Both the position numbers and the translations under genes were made by a program. Shown here piece by piece: positions 35,141 to 45,712 of a stretch of 64,000 nt of DNA. The first letter of the stretch is position 1. Each line of letters opens with the position of its first letter. The notes below the pieces were generated by a model. The model ran no database searches and was not told the origin of the DNA. It saw nothing but the letters and a program-made list of their open reading frames with translations. The DNA comes from Nocardioides silvaticus (GTDB lineage: Bacteria; Actinomycetota; Actinomycetes; Propionibacteriales; Nocardioidaceae), in NCBI RefSeq assembly GCF_003160695.1, contig NZ_QGDD01000001.1, positions 744,001-808,000 on the forward strand. Direction: 5' to 3'.

Positions 35141-35793
35141 GGGAGGCGGTAGCCCACGCCGGTGACGGTCTCGACCAGCGGCGGCTCGCCCAGCTTGCGC
35201 CGGAGCTTGTGCACGGTGAGCCGGACCGCGCTGGTGAAGGGGTCGGCGTGCTCGTCCCACACCTTCTCGAGCAGGCGTTCGGCCGAGACGGTCGCACCGT
35301 CAGCCATCAGCAGCTCGGCGAGCACCGCGAACTCCTTGCGCGCGAGCGGGACGTACCGCGCGCCCCGGAACACCTCGCGCCGGGCCGGGTCGAGGGTGAT
35401 CTCGCCCCGCCGGAGGACCGGCGGCACGGCCGGCCGGGACCTCCGGCCGAGGGCCAGCACCCGAGCCGCCAGCTCCGGGAAGGCGAACGGCTTGGTGAGG
35501 TAGTCGTCGGCTCCGAGCGCGAGGCCTTCCACCCGTTGGGTCACCTCGGTCGCGGCGGTCAGCATCAGCACCCGGGTGTCCGCGCCGCTCGCGACGATCT
35601 CCCGGCAGACGCGGTCGCCGTGCACGACCGGCAGGTCGCGGTCGAGCACCACCACGTCGTACTCGTTGACGCCGACCCGCTCCAGGGCCTCGCCCCCGTC
35701 GTACGCCACGTCGACGGCGTGCGCCTCCTGGCGCAGCCACTCGGCGACCGCGGCCGCGAGCTGCGGCTCGTCCTCCACCACCAACACCCGCAT
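35137..35793 (-). CDS. OmpR/PhoB-family response regulator
   Basis: A 218-aa regulator. The receiver domain has the acidic pair in VEDE (residues 7-9), the phospho-acceptor Asp51 in VVLDRDLPVVHG, Thr in MLTAA and Lys in YLTKPFAFPEL. The winged-helix domain reads LARKEFAVLAELLMADGATVSAERLLEKVWDEHADPFTSAVRLTVHKLRRKLGEPPLVETVTGVGYRLP. ATG 35793 begins MRVLVVEDE; GAGGGG lies upstream. It heads a two-gene operon with the kinase and diverges from the MacAB-like operon across 161 bases. Confidence 0.95.
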   Translation of the reverse strand: MRVLVVEDEPQLAAAVAEWLRQEAHAVDVAYDGGEALERVGVNEYDVVVLDRDLPVVHGDRVCREIVASGADTRVLMLTAATEVTQRVEGLALGADDYLTKPFAFPELAARVLALGRRSRPAVPPVLRRGEITLDPARREVFRGARYVPLARKEFAVLAELLMADGATVSAERLLEKVWDEHADPFTSAVRLTVHKLRRKLGEPPLVETVTGVGYRLP

Positions 35794-35954
35794 CCGCACG
35801 TTCCCCTCGACTCCGGCGCGCGCCCAGCCTGCCGCCGTTCGCGTTTCCCCGACGTTAGCCATCGCCGAACGGCCGGGAAACGCCCGCGCGCCTTCGATGG
35901 GTCCGCCGGCCGGGCCACGCGGCCCGGCCGGACCACGAGCCCCGAGGAGGAGAT

Positions 35955-36500
35955 GTGATCGCCAACCGATCCCGTGGAGGACTGCGCCGCCTGGTCGCCC
36001 CTGCAGTGGTGCTGCTCGCCCTGACCCTGAGCGGCTGCGGCGACGAGGAGGACGACGGCGGAGTGGCCAGCGCCGGCGGCGACGCCTCCGCGTCCGGCGA
36101 CACCGCCGACCCCGCTGGCATGGACGACCGCGACCGGATGCTCGCCTTCGCCGGGTGCCTGCGCGACAACGGTCTCGACGTCGACGACCCGGCCGAGGGC
36201 GAGGGGCTGCAGCTGAAGTTCGGTCCGGAGACCGATCGCGCCACGGTCGAGGCGGCGATGGAGGCGTGCCGCGAGTTCGCACCGGAGGGTGGGCCGGGCG
36301 GCGGCCGGATCGACAGCGAGACGATGCTCGAGTTCGCCGAGTGCATGCGCGCGAACGGCGTCGAGGCCTTCCCCGACCCCGACCCGGACCAGGGCGGCAT
36401 GATGATCGACCGCGACATCGCCGAGGATCCCGACTTCGAGGCCGCCCAGGAGGCCTGCAAGGACATCCTCGGCGACCTGGCGCCCGGGGGCGGCGCGTGA
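35955..36500 (+). CDS. Lipoprotein with two related acidic helical repeats
   Basis: A 181-aa lipoprotein. The signal ends in the lipobox LSGC with Cys28. The mature protein is acidic, with a low-complexity stretch then two similar segments, DDRDRMLAFAGCLRDNGLDVDDP and SETMLEFAECMRANGVEAFPDPD, each followed by a CREFAPEG / CKDILGDL unit. Four cysteines could make two disulfides. The start is GTG 35955 with GAGGAGGAG before it. It overlaps the adaptor gene by 4 bases, so it is probably the substrate-binding or sensing component of this transporter operon. Confidence 0.85.
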   Translation: MIANRSRGGLRRLVAPAVVLLALTLSGCGDEEDDGGVASAGGDASASGDTADPAGMDDRDRMLAFAGCLRDNGLDVDDPAEGEGLQLKFGPETDRATVEAAMEACREFAPEGGPGGGRIDSETMLEFAECMRANGVEAFPDPDPDQGGMMIDRDIAEDPDFEAAQEACKDILGDLAPGGGA

Positions 36501-37570
36501 GCGGGCGCGGCCGGGTGGTCGCCGGCGGCCTCGTCGTCGCGGCGGTGGCCGGAGTCGTAGCCGTCGCGGTGGTGACGCGCGACGACGGCGCGTCGGCGGC
36601 GGAGGACAGCAGCGGGCCCCCGGCGACCACCGAGGTCACCCGCGGCACGCTCACCGACTCCGCCACCGAGGGCGGCACCCTCGGTTACGGGGTCGAGCGG
36701 ACGGTCACCGGCCAGCTCGCCGGCACGGTCACCTGGCTTCCCGCCGAGGGCACGGTGGTGCGGCGGGGCGGGACCCTCTACGCGGTCGACGCCGACCCGG
36801 TCGCACTGCTGTACGGCGAGGTGCCGGCCTGGCGCGACCTCTCCCCGGGAGCGGAGGGTCGCGACGTGCTCCAGCTCGAGCGGAACCTGTGGCAGCTGGG
36901 CTACCGGGGCTTCGAGGTCGACCGCGAGTTCACCTCCTACACCGCGCTCGCGGTCGAGGACTGGCAGGAGGAACTCGGCGTCGACGAGACCGGGGTGCTG
37001 GAACGGTCCCGGGTGGTCTACCTCGACGACGCGGCTCGCATCGCCACGGTGTCGGCCACGCCCGGCGACGTCCTGACACCCGGCGCCTCGGTCCTCACGG
37101 TCACGGGAACCGTCCCCTCAGCGACCGTCGAGCTCGACCCGAGCGACCGGCGGCTGGTCGAGGTGGGCACCGAGGCCGAGGCCACCCTGCCCGACGGCTC
37201 GACCGCGCGGGTCGAGGTGGTCGAGGTCTCCACGGAAGTCAGCGGCTCCGGCACCGACGAGCCCGAGGCCGAGGCGACGACCACCCTCGTCGTGGTCGCC
37301 GAGGTCCGGGGTCGCGAGGCGCGTGCCCGCGCCCGGGAGTACGACGCCGCGGCGGTCGACGTGACGTTCACCGCCGGTCGTCGGCGGAACGTCCTGACGG
37401 TCCCGGTGGCGGCGCTCGTCGCGCTGGGCGAGGGCGGTTTCGGCCTCGAGGTCGTGCAGGACGGGGCGACCCACTACGTCGCCGTCGACGTGGGCCTCTT
37501 CTCCGGCGGCAGGGTCGAGGTGTCGGGCGACGGGATCACCGAGGGCACGGTCGTGGGGGTCCCGGCATGA
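36497..37570 (+). CDS. Membrane-fusion/adaptor protein with peptidoglycan-binding domain
   Basis: A 357-aa single-pass exported protein. One TM segment (VVAGGLVVAAVAGVVAVAVV, about residues 7-26) is followed by a MacA/HlyD-like lipoyl hairpin region (GTVTWLPAEGTVVRRGGTLYAVD). A PG_binding_1 domain follows near residues 105-165 (GRDVLQLERNLWQLGYRG, ALAVEDWQEELGVDETG), then beta-barrel segments. The combination is common in Gram-positive MacAB-like systems, where the adaptor anchors in the cell wall. Starts at GTG overlapping the lipoprotein stop; stop overlaps the ATPase ATG. Confidence 0.87.
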   Translation: MSGRGRVVAGGLVVAAVAGVVAVAVVTRDDGASAAEDSSGPPATTEVTRGTLTDSATEGGTLGYGVERTVTGQLAGTVTWLPAEGTVVRRGGTLYAVDADPVALLYGEVPAWRDLSPGAEGRDVLQLERNLWQLGYRGFEVDREFTSYTALAVEDWQEELGVDETGVLERSRVVYLDDAARIATVSATPGDVLTPGASVLTVTGTVPSATVELDPSDRRLVEVGTEAEATLPDGSTARVEVVEVSTEVSGSGTDEPEAEATTTLVVVAEVRGREARARAREYDAAAVDVTFTAGRRRNVLTVPVAALVALGEGGFGLEVVQDGATHYVAVDVGLFSGGRVEVSGDGITEGTVVGVPA

Positions 37571-38256
37571 TCGGCTCCCGCGGCCCGGAGCCGATGATCG
37601 AGCTCGACGACGTGCGCAAGGACTACGCCGGCGGGGTGCAGGCGCTGGCCGGGGTGAGCGTCCTGATCCGGAGGGGCGAGCTGGTCGGCATCGTGGGCCC
37701 GTCCGGGTCCGGGAAGTCGACGATGCTGCACGCCCTCGGCACCCTGGACCGGCCCACCTCCGGCACCGTGCGGGTCGCCGGCCACGAGGTGGGGCGGCTC
37801 TCCGACGCCCGCCTCTCCGCGCTGCGCTCGCGCTACGTCGGGTTCGTGTTCCAGCACTTCCACCTCGCCGCCGGCAGGTCCGCCGTGGACAACGTCGCGG
37901 ACGGCCTGCTCTACACCGGTCAGCGGATCGGGGAACGCCGCCGCCGCGCGGCGTTGGCCCTGGAGCGGGTCGGCCTCGGCCACCGGATGCGCCACCGGCC
38001 GCACGAGCTGTCGGGCGGCGAGAAGCAGCGGGTCGCGATCGCCCGGGCGACGGCCGGCGACCCACCGTTGCTCCTGGCGGACGAGCCGACGGGGGCCCTG
38101 GACTCGGCGGCCGGCGCCGGCGTGATGGCCCTCCTGCGCGGCCTCAACCGCGACGGCACGACGGTCGTCGTCATCACCCACGACCACGACATCGCCGACA
38201 GCCTGCCGCGACGGATCCGGCTGCGCGACGGTCGGATCGTGGATGACGAGCGATGA
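37567..38256 (+). CDS. ABC transporter ATP-binding protein, MacB/LolD type
   Basis: A 229-aa nucleotide-binding subunit. Walker A is GPSGSGKSTMLHALG, the Q-loop VGFVFQHFHL, the signature ELSGGEKQRVAIARA, Walker B LLLADEPTGALDS and the H-loop VVITHDHDIA. The family energises mechanotransmission by FtsX-like permeases. It overlaps the adaptor gene upstream and the permease gene downstream by 4 bases each. Confidence 0.96.
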   Translation: MIGSRGPEPMIELDDVRKDYAGGVQALAGVSVLIRRGELVGIVGPSGSGKSTMLHALGTLDRPTSGTVRVAGHEVGRLSDARLSALRSRYVGFVFQHFHLAAGRSAVDNVADGLLYTGQRIGERRRRAALALERVGLGHRMRHRPHELSGGEKQRVAIARATAGDPPLLLADEPTGALDSAAGAGVMALLRGLNRDGTTVVVITHDHDIADSLPRRIRLRDGRIVDDER

Positions 38257-39467
38257 GCGGTCCAACGCGGGACCGGCTGCGGCCGGCCCGGCTCGCCGTG
38301 CCCGACGTCCTGCGGACCGGCGCAGTGGGACTCCGCACCCGACCGGTCCGCGCCCTCCTCTCGGCGCTCGGGATCGCGATCGGCATCTCGGCGATGGTGG
38401 CCGTGGTCGGCATCTCCTCGTCCTCCCGTGCCGACCTCGACGCCCAGCTCGAGACGCTCGGCACCAACCTGCTGACGGCCGAGAACGGCAGCACGATGTT
38501 CGGCGACGAGGCGTCGATGCCGCTCGCCGCCGAGGCGATGGTCGACCGGATCGCCCCGGTGGACGAGGTGACCGCCGTCGGACGGATCCCGGACGCCGGC
38601 GTGTACCGGACCTCGAAGATCCCGGTGGCCGAGACCAACGGGCTGGTGACCTACGCCGCCCGCGCCGGCCTGCTGGACGCGACCGGGACCGAGGTGGCGA
38701 GCGGCACCTGGCTCAACGACGCCACCGCGCACTATCCCGCCGTCGTGCTGGGCTCGCTCGCGGCCGAGCGGCTCGGGATCGGGTCGGCCGGCCCCGACAC
38801 CCAGGTCGTCATCGACGGCCGGCGCTTCACCGTGATCGGGGTGCTCGAGCCGGCGGAGCTGACACCGGAGCTCGACAGCGCCGCGCTGGTGGGCTGGCCG
38901 GTCGCCCGCGACGAGCTGGGCTTCGACGGTCACCCCACGACGCTCTACGCCCGCGCCGACGAGGACCACGTCGAGGCGGTCCAGTCGGTCCTGGCCGCGA
39001 CCGCCAACCCGGAGGCACCGAACGAGGTCGACGTCGCCCAGCCGTCGGACGCGCTCGAAGCGCAGCAGGCCGCCGACCAGGCACTCACGAGCCTGCTGCT
39101 CGGGGTCGGCGCCGTCGCGCTGCTCGTCGGCGGCATCGGGGTCGCCAACACGATGGTGATCTCCGTCCTCGAGCGTCGCGCCGAGATCGGGCTGCGGCGA
39201 TCGCTCGGAGCGACGCGAGGTCAGGTCCGCACGCAGTTCCTCACCGAGTCGCTGTTGCTGTCCCTGCTCGGCGGCGTGGCGGGAGCCGCGATCGGGGCGA
39301 CCGTGACCCTGGGGTACGCGACGACGCAGTCCTGGGAGACCGTCGTCCCGGCCTGGACGGTGCTGGCCGGTCTCGGCGCGACCGTGGCCATCGGTGGTCT
39401 CGCCGGGCTCTACCCGGCGATCCGGGCCTCGCGGCTCTCCCCCACCGAGGCGTTGGCCGCCCCGTGA
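38253..39467 (+). CDS. ABC transporter permease, MacB/FtsX type
   Basis: A 404-aa permease. TM1 (ALLSALGIAIGISAMVAVVGI, near residue 35) is followed by a large extracytoplasmic MacB core domain of about 230 aa. Three C-terminal TM helices follow, with the conserved LLVGGIGVANTMVISVLERRAEIGLRRSLGATRGQVRTQFLTESLLLSLLGG signature. The C-terminus has YPAIRASRLSPTEAL. With the lipoprotein, adaptor and ATPase it forms a complete export system, probably regulated by the divergent two-component pair. Confidence 0.95.
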   Translation: MSGPTRDRLRPARLAVPDVLRTGAVGLRTRPVRALLSALGIAIGISAMVAVVGISSSSRADLDAQLETLGTNLLTAENGSTMFGDEASMPLAAEAMVDRIAPVDEVTAVGRIPDAGVYRTSKIPVAETNGLVTYAARAGLLDATGTEVASGTWLNDATAHYPAVVLGSLAAERLGIGSAGPDTQVVIDGRRFTVIGVLEPAELTPELDSAALVGWPVARDELGFDGHPTTLYARADEDHVEAVQSVLAATANPEAPNEVDVAQPSDALEAQQAADQALTSLLLGVGAVALLVGGIGVANTMVISVLERRAEIGLRRSLGATRGQVRTQFLTESLLLSLLGGVAGAAIGATVTLGYATTQSWETVVPAWTVLAGLGATVAIGGLAGLYPAIRASRLSPTEALAAP

Positions 39468-39494
39468 GACCGGCGCCTGCCGGCGGGCCTTCGG

Positions 39495-40373
39495 TCAGAC
39501 CCGGAGCTCGGCCACCGAGATCCGCACCGACAGCGTCTCGCCGGCCATCCGGATCCGGCCGCGCAGGCCGGCGGACAGCACCATGGGGAGCACGGCCTGG
39601 CTGTCGGCCGGCGCGGTCAGCACGATCTCGTCGGCCCCGGCGCCCCGCGCCTTGCGAGCGATCGCTCCGAGCAGCCGGGTGCCGAGCCCGCGACGCTGCC
39701 AGGAGGGGTCGATCCACATGTCGACCGGCCACGGGTCGGCCTCGGTGGCGCCCTGCTTGAAGGACGCGCGGCCGACCACCCGACCGGCGAGCAGGAGCGA
39801 CACCTCGGCGTCACCGCTGACCTGGGTCGGCTCGGTCGGGCCGGCGTCCGCCGGGCCGGCCTGGACCTCCCGCTCGTGGATGTCGGTGAAGAGGTCGGCA
39901 AGGGCGACGCCCCGCTTGCGCTCGGCGGGGGTGAACGGCGTCTCGCGGCGGACCTGGATGACCGCGTTGGCGACCTGCAGCTCCAGCACGTCCTCGGACC
40001 CGTGGGACGGCTCGACGTCGGCGTCGAAGAGGTGCGCGACGACGTCCGGGAAGGACGAGGGGTGGTCGAGGATCTGCTGCGCGGCCCGCACGTAGCGGGT
40101 CGCCTGGTCGTCCAGCGCGTGGTGGTCGACGCGGTGCGCGACCGTCGAGCTCCCGCTCGCGCGGGAGGCGAGCGCGACAATGTCATCCGCTCGCCATTCG
40201 TCGGGTGTCCGGATGACCAGCTCGATGGTCACCGTGTCGGGAACGGTGCTCTCGAAGACGTGGACGGCGTTGATGTTCACGCCCGCGGCACCGCACTCGC
40301 TCGCCAGCGGCGCCAGCTTGCCCGGCCGGTCCGGCAGGTTGGTGCGCACCCTCCACAGCATGGGTTCAAGCAT
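39495..40373 (-). CDS. ACT domain-GNAT acetyltransferase fusion
   Basis: A 292-aa protein. Residues 5-75 form an ACT fold (WRVRTNLPDRPGKLAPLASECGAAGVNINAVHVFES, TVTIELVIRTP), usually an amino-acid sensor. The C-terminal half is a GNAT domain with VSLLLAGRVVGRASFK, then DMWIDPSWQRRGLGTRLLGAIARKARGAGADEIVLTAP, where QRRGLGTRL is the acetyl-CoA loop. ACT-GNAT proteins in actinomycetes are reported to acetylate lysines of metabolic enzymes under amino-acid control; that role is plausible here but not shown. ATG 40373 (MLEPMLWRVR) was used. Confidence 0.86.
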   Translation of the reverse strand: MLEPMLWRVRTNLPDRPGKLAPLASECGAAGVNINAVHVFESTVPDTVTIELVIRTPDEWRADDIVALASRASGSSTVAHRVDHHALDDQATRYVRAAQQILDHPSSFPDVVAHLFDADVEPSHGSEDVLELQVANAVIQVRRETPFTPAERKRGVALADLFTDIHEREVQAGPADAGPTEPTQVSGDAEVSLLLAGRVVGRASFKQGATEADPWPVDMWIDPSWQRRGLGTRLLGAIARKARGAGADEIVLTAPADSQAVLPMVLSAGLRGRIRMAGETLSVRISVAELRV

Positions 40374-40397
40374 GCCGCATCTCCCGGGTGAGTGGTG

Positions 40398-41156
40398 TCA
40401 CTGCTGCGCGCTGGCGATCGACACGGGGCTCTGCTCGCCCGCCTCGACGGCGAACGTCAGCCGGTTCTGCGGCACCGGCACCGGGCAGGTCGTGAACTCG
40501 GTGTAGGCGCACGGCAGGTTGATCGTGCGGTTGAAGTCGAGGACCACGTGGCCGTCCGGGTCCGGCGGGGGCGCGTAGAGCTGCCGGCCGGCGGGGTACG
40601 TCGTGCGTCCCGACGTGGCGTCGGCGAACACGAGCCAGAGGGCGCCGTCGTCGTCGTACGCCGCGAGCCGGGTGGGGTGTCCCGCGAGCGTGAACGCGAC
40701 CTCTCCGGCCGTGTCCTGGGGCGGCACGACGTCAGAGCGGGTGAAGACGGCGTCGACGACCCACTCTCGGGCGGGCGGGTAGGTCGGGGTCGGCCGGTGC
40801 TCCAGGCGCAGCGGGTGCGCGGGGTCGCGCGGACGCAGCAGCACCGCGTCGTCACGGCGCGCCACCTCGAGCTGGACCTCCCCGGCGCGCAGCCGGATGC
40901 CGCGTTCGTCGAGGTGGCCGAAGCGGTGGAGACCGCTGATCTCCGTGCCGTCGACCGTCAGCGACTCGTGCTCGCCGAGCTCGACCGCGACCCCGTCGGG
41001 GCCGAACGACCACGCGCCGGGCGCGCCGTCGTACCGCCGTGGGGTGGCGTCGAGCCAGTGCAGGCCGGTGATCGCCAGGTAGCCGTGCGGTGCGGACAAC
41101 CGTTCCTCGCGCGCTGCGCGGAAGGCCTCCCACTTCCCGAGAAAGTCGTCAACCAC
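40398..41156 (-). CDS. DUF1684-domain protein
   Basis: A 252-aa protein whose second half fits DUF1684: DFNRTINLPCAYTEFTTCPVPVPQNRLTFAVEAGEQ at the C-terminus, preceded by ARREWVVDA-type and GRTTYPAGRQLYAPPP segments. The conserved Cys pair (PCAYTEFTTCP) suggests metal binding or a redox role. The family function is unknown. GTG 41156 has AGGATCGAGG just upstream and starts VVDDFLGKWEAFRAAREERL. It is 24 bases upstream of the ACT-GNAT start on the same strand, so possibly co-transcribed. Confidence 0.83.
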   Translation of the reverse strand: MVDDFLGKWEAFRAAREERLSAPHGYLAITGLHWLDATPRRYDGAPGAWSFGPDGVAVELGEHESLTVDGTEISGLHRFGHLDERGIRLRAGEVQLEVARRDDAVLLRPRDPAHPLRLEHRPTPTYPPAREWVVDAVFTRSDVVPPQDTAGEVAFTLAGHPTRLAAYDDDGALWLVFADATSGRTTYPAGRQLYAPPPDPDGHVVLDFNRTINLPCAYTEFTTCPVPVPQNRLTFAVEAGEQSPVSIASAQQ

Positions 41157-41200
41157 GCCTCGATCCTGCCCGAGCCCGGGCGGGATCGACAGCAAGACGG

Positions 41201-41238
41201 CACCGAGCCGGCTCCTGCGCACAGGAGCCGGCTCGGTG
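41201..41238. terminator. Terminator of the groES-groEL operon
   Basis: CACCGAGCCGGCTCCTG, loop CGCA, CAGGAGCCGGCTCGGTG: a perfect 17-bp stem just 18 bases past the groEL stop on the minus strand. No long U-run follows, as is common in high-G+C actinobacteria. A second smaller hairpin (CGATCC...GGATCG) follows at about 41161. Confidence 0.8.
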
Positions 41239-41256
41239 GGGCGGAGCAGGTGTCGG

Positions 41257-43006
<1,750 letters not shown>

Positions 43007-43011
<5 letters not shown>

Positions 43012-43306
43012 AACCGACGACAGCGAGCACGTCGCGAGCGGAGAGGATGAGGTACTCCTCGCCGGCGTACTTGACCTCGGTGCCGCCGTACTTGCTGTAG
43101 ATGACCTTGTCGCCCACGGCCACGTCGACGGGGATCCGCTCGTCGCCGTCCTCGTTCCAACGGCCGGCGCCGACAGCGAGGACCTCGCCCTCCTGGGGCT
43201 TCTCCTTCGCGGTGTCCGGGATGACCAGGCCGGACGCCGTGGTCTGCTCGGCGTCGAGCGGCTTGACGACGATCCGGTCCTCGAGCGGCTTGATGTTGAT
43301 CGACAC
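43007..43306 (-). CDS. groES: Co-chaperonin GroES
   Basis: A 99-aa 10-kDa co-chaperonin: [45 protein letters not shown], mobile loop [42 protein letters not shown]. It caps GroEL. The start is GTG 43306 with GGAGG 9 bases before. Two CIRCE elements 130-190 bases upstream indicate HrcA control; the order is groES then groEL. Confidence 0.97.
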
Positions 43307-43432
43307 GTCGATCGACCTCCACTTTCTGTGTGCGGGGTGTTGTGCTGTGTCTCGACGGGCTGGCGCCCGCCCACGTTGGGGCTTGCCTTGGGGAGTACGC
43401 CGTCGCGGGGGTCGTACGCTCGTCGGCAAGCA

Positions 43433-43459
43433 CTGGCACACTCAAGGGGAGAGTGCCAA
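43433..43459. promoter_or_regulatory. CIRCE element (proximal, degenerate)
   Basis: CTGGCACAC-N9-GAGTGCCAA follows the CIRCE pattern TTAGCACTC-N9-GAGTGCTAA with the exact 9-9-9 spacing. It is the copy nearer to groES, about 130 bases upstream. HrcA binds such sites to repress groESL. Confidence 0.8.
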
Positions 43460-43466
43460 CACGAAA

Positions 43467-43493
43467 CTAGCACTCTCGTGCAACGAGTGCCAG
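43467..43493. promoter_or_regulatory. CIRCE element (distal, strong)
   Basis: CTAGCACTC-N9-GAGTGCCAG matches 15 of 18 defined CIRCE bases with exact spacing. It lies 34 bases centre-to-centre from the first copy, so the sites would be on nearly similar faces of the helix (34 bases is about 3.2 turns). It also lies 30 bases before the divergent MMPL gene, which HrcA might therefore affect. Confidence 0.9.
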
Positions 43494-43522
43494 AGGCACC
43501 CCGGCCCACTAGTTTTCTCGTC

Positions 43523-45700
43523 ATGTTCGGTGCACTCGGTCGCTTCGTCACCCGGTTCCGCTGGTTCGTCATCGCCGCCTGGATCGTGCTCGCCGTGGTC
43601 GTGAGCGCCACGGCCCCGGCGCTCCAGTCGACGCAGGACAACTCGGAGTTCCTGCCCGACCACTACGAGTCGATCGAGGCGGCCGACCTCCAGCAGGAGA
43701 AGTTCTCCGACGCGTTCACCCCGGGCGCGATCCTCGTCATCGAGCGCGAGGACGGCGGCGAGCTCACCCAGGAGGACCAGGCCGCGGTCGCCACGTTCGC
43801 CGAGGACCTCACGCCCGAGCTCGGCGAGAAGACCTTCCAGCCGCTGGTGATCGCGCAGGACGAGAAGGGCGATCCGAACCTGTCCGAGGACGGTGCCGTG
43901 ATGTTCGCCGTCATCCCGCTCGCCGAGGACGCCACCGGCTTCGACACCCAGGCCTTCGACGACGCCGAGCTGTTGCGCGACAGCATCGACGAGCTCTCCG
44001 AGGGCACCGGCCTGGACATCCGCGCGACCGGCTCCGTGCCGCAGGGTCTCGACTCCCAGGAGTCCAGCGAGGACACCCTGCTCATCGTCGGCATCGCGAC
44101 GATCGTGCTCATCATCGGCCTGCTCGCGCTGATCTTCCGCAGCGTGCTGATCTGCCTGCTGCCGATCGTGACGGTCGCGCTGGTCTCGATGATCGCGACC
44201 GGCGCCATCGCGTGGGCCAACGACATCTTCGACCTCAAGGCGGACTCGTCGGTCGAGCAGATCCTCGTGGTCGTCCTGTACGGCGTCGGCACCGACTACA
44301 TCCTCTTCTTCCTCTTCCGGCACCGCGAGCGGCTGCGGGAGGGCGCCGCCGTCAAGGACTCCGTCGTGCACAGCCTCGACCGCGCCGGCGAGGCGATCGC
44401 GTCCGCTGGCGGCGCGGTGATCGTGGCGTTCATGGCGCTGGTCCTCAGCTCGCTCAGCATCTTCCGCGCCATCGGCCCCGCGCTCGCCATCGCGGTGTTC
44501 GTGACGCTGGTCGCCGCGTTGACGCTGGTCCCCGCGCTGGTCTCCCTGCTCGGCAAGGCGCTGTTCTGGCCGTCGAAGTCGTGGCAGAAGGAGCCGAAGC
44601 ACGGCGTGTTCAACCGCTTCGGCGAGCGGGTCGGCAAGCGCCCCGGTGTCGTGGCCCTCGCCTCGGGTGGCGTGATGGCGGTGATCGCGCTCTTCGCGCT
44701 GACGTTCAACCCGTCCTTCGACTTCAACTCCAGCCTGCCCAAGGACGTCGAGTCCACGGAGGCCCTGGAGACCTTCCAGGAGCACTTCTCCGCCGGCGCG
44801 GCCGAGCCGGTGCCGGTGCTCGTCGACGCCGAGGGCGCCGACGTCGGCCCGGACGACCTGGCCGGGCTCAAGTCCGCGCTCGAGGAGGCGAAGGGCGTGG
44901 ACGCGGTCTCCGACCCGATGCCCTCGGAGGACGGCACGGCGTACCAGCTCTTCCTCACGCTGTCCGACGACCCGGTCTCCGACGCGGCCCAGGACAACGT
45001 CGACGGCCCCATCCGCGAGGCGGCGCACGAGGCCACGCCGGACGGCACCGAGGCCTACGTCGGCGGCACGCCCGGGATCTTCGCCGACATGTCGAAGGCG
45101 ATGGCTCGCGACTACAAGGTCGTCTTCCCGGTCGCGGCTGCGGTCATCATGCTGATCCTCGCCCTCCTGCTCCGCAGCCTGGTCGCGCCGTGGTTCCTGA
45201 TGGCGGCGGTCGGTCTCGGCTTCGCCGCGACGCTGGGGGCGACGGTGATCGCGTTCCAGCACATCGGCGGCGAGTCCGGGCTGATCTTCATGCTGCCGAT
45301 CTACATCTACCTGTTCGTCACGGCGCTCGGCACGGACTACAACATCCTGATGATCGCGCGACTGCGGGAGGAGGCGCGCGAAGGCAGGTCACCGCGCGAC
45401 GCCGCGGCCTGGGCGGTCCGCCACGCCGGGCCGACCATCGGTGCGGCCGGCCTGATCCTCGCCGGCACGTTCGCCTCGCTGATGCTCGGCGGCAACACCC
45501 TCATCGTGTCGATGGGCTTCGCGCTCGCGGTCGGCATCCTCATCGCCGCGTTCGTGATGTCGATGTTCTTCACCCCGGCGCTCACTGCGCTGCTCGGGCA
45601 CGCCGCGTGGTGGCCCGGCCACGGCGACGAGGCGCGCGACGGCGACCACGGCGACCACGGCGAGCTCCACACGCCCGCGGAGGAGAAGTCCGCGACCTGA
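43523..45700 (+). CDS. MMPL-family RND transporter
   Basis: A 725-aa membrane protein with the duplicated MMPL layout: TM1 (WFVIAAWIVLAVVVSATAPAL), a large extracellular loop of about 150 aa, five TMs, a repeat TM and loop, then five TMs. Key segments are VVVLYGVGTDYILFFLFRHRERLREG and VTALGTDYNILMIARLREEAREG, the paired GTDY proton-relay motifs. The C-terminal tail GHGDEARDGDHGDHGELH is acidic and His-rich. Family members export lipids or siderophores; the substrate is unknown. ATG 43523 has no ribosome binding site and may be leaderless; the CIRCE site lies just upstream. Confidence 0.93.
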   Translation: MFGALGRFVTRFRWFVIAAWIVLAVVVSATAPALQSTQDNSEFLPDHYESIEAADLQQEKFSDAFTPGAILVIEREDGGELTQEDQAAVATFAEDLTPELGEKTFQPLVIAQDEKGDPNLSEDGAVMFAVIPLAEDATGFDTQAFDDAELLRDSIDELSEGTGLDIRATGSVPQGLDSQESSEDTLLIVGIATIVLIIGLLALIFRSVLICLLPIVTVALVSMIATGAIAWANDIFDLKADSSVEQILVVVLYGVGTDYILFFLFRHRERLREGAAVKDSVVHSLDRAGEAIASAGGAVIVAFMALVLSSLSIFRAIGPALAIAVFVTLVAALTLVPALVSLLGKALFWPSKSWQKEPKHGVFNRFGERVGKRPGVVALASGGVMAVIALFALTFNPSFDFNSSLPKDVESTEALETFQEHFSAGAAEPVPVLVDAEGADVGPDDLAGLKSALEEAKGVDAVSDPMPSEDGTAYQLFLTLSDDPVSDAAQDNVDGPIREAAHEATPDGTEAYVGGTPGIFADMSKAMARDYKVVFPVAAAVIMLILALLLRSLVAPWFLMAAVGLGFAATLGATVIAFQHIGGESGLIFMLPIYIYLFVTALGTDYNILMIARLREEAREGRSPRDAAAWAVRHAGPTIGAAGLILAGTFASLMLGGNTLIVSMGFALAVGILIAAFVMSMFFTPALTALLGHAAWWPGHGDEARDGDHGDHGELHTPAEEKSAT

Positions 45701-45712
45701 CAGGATCGGGGC

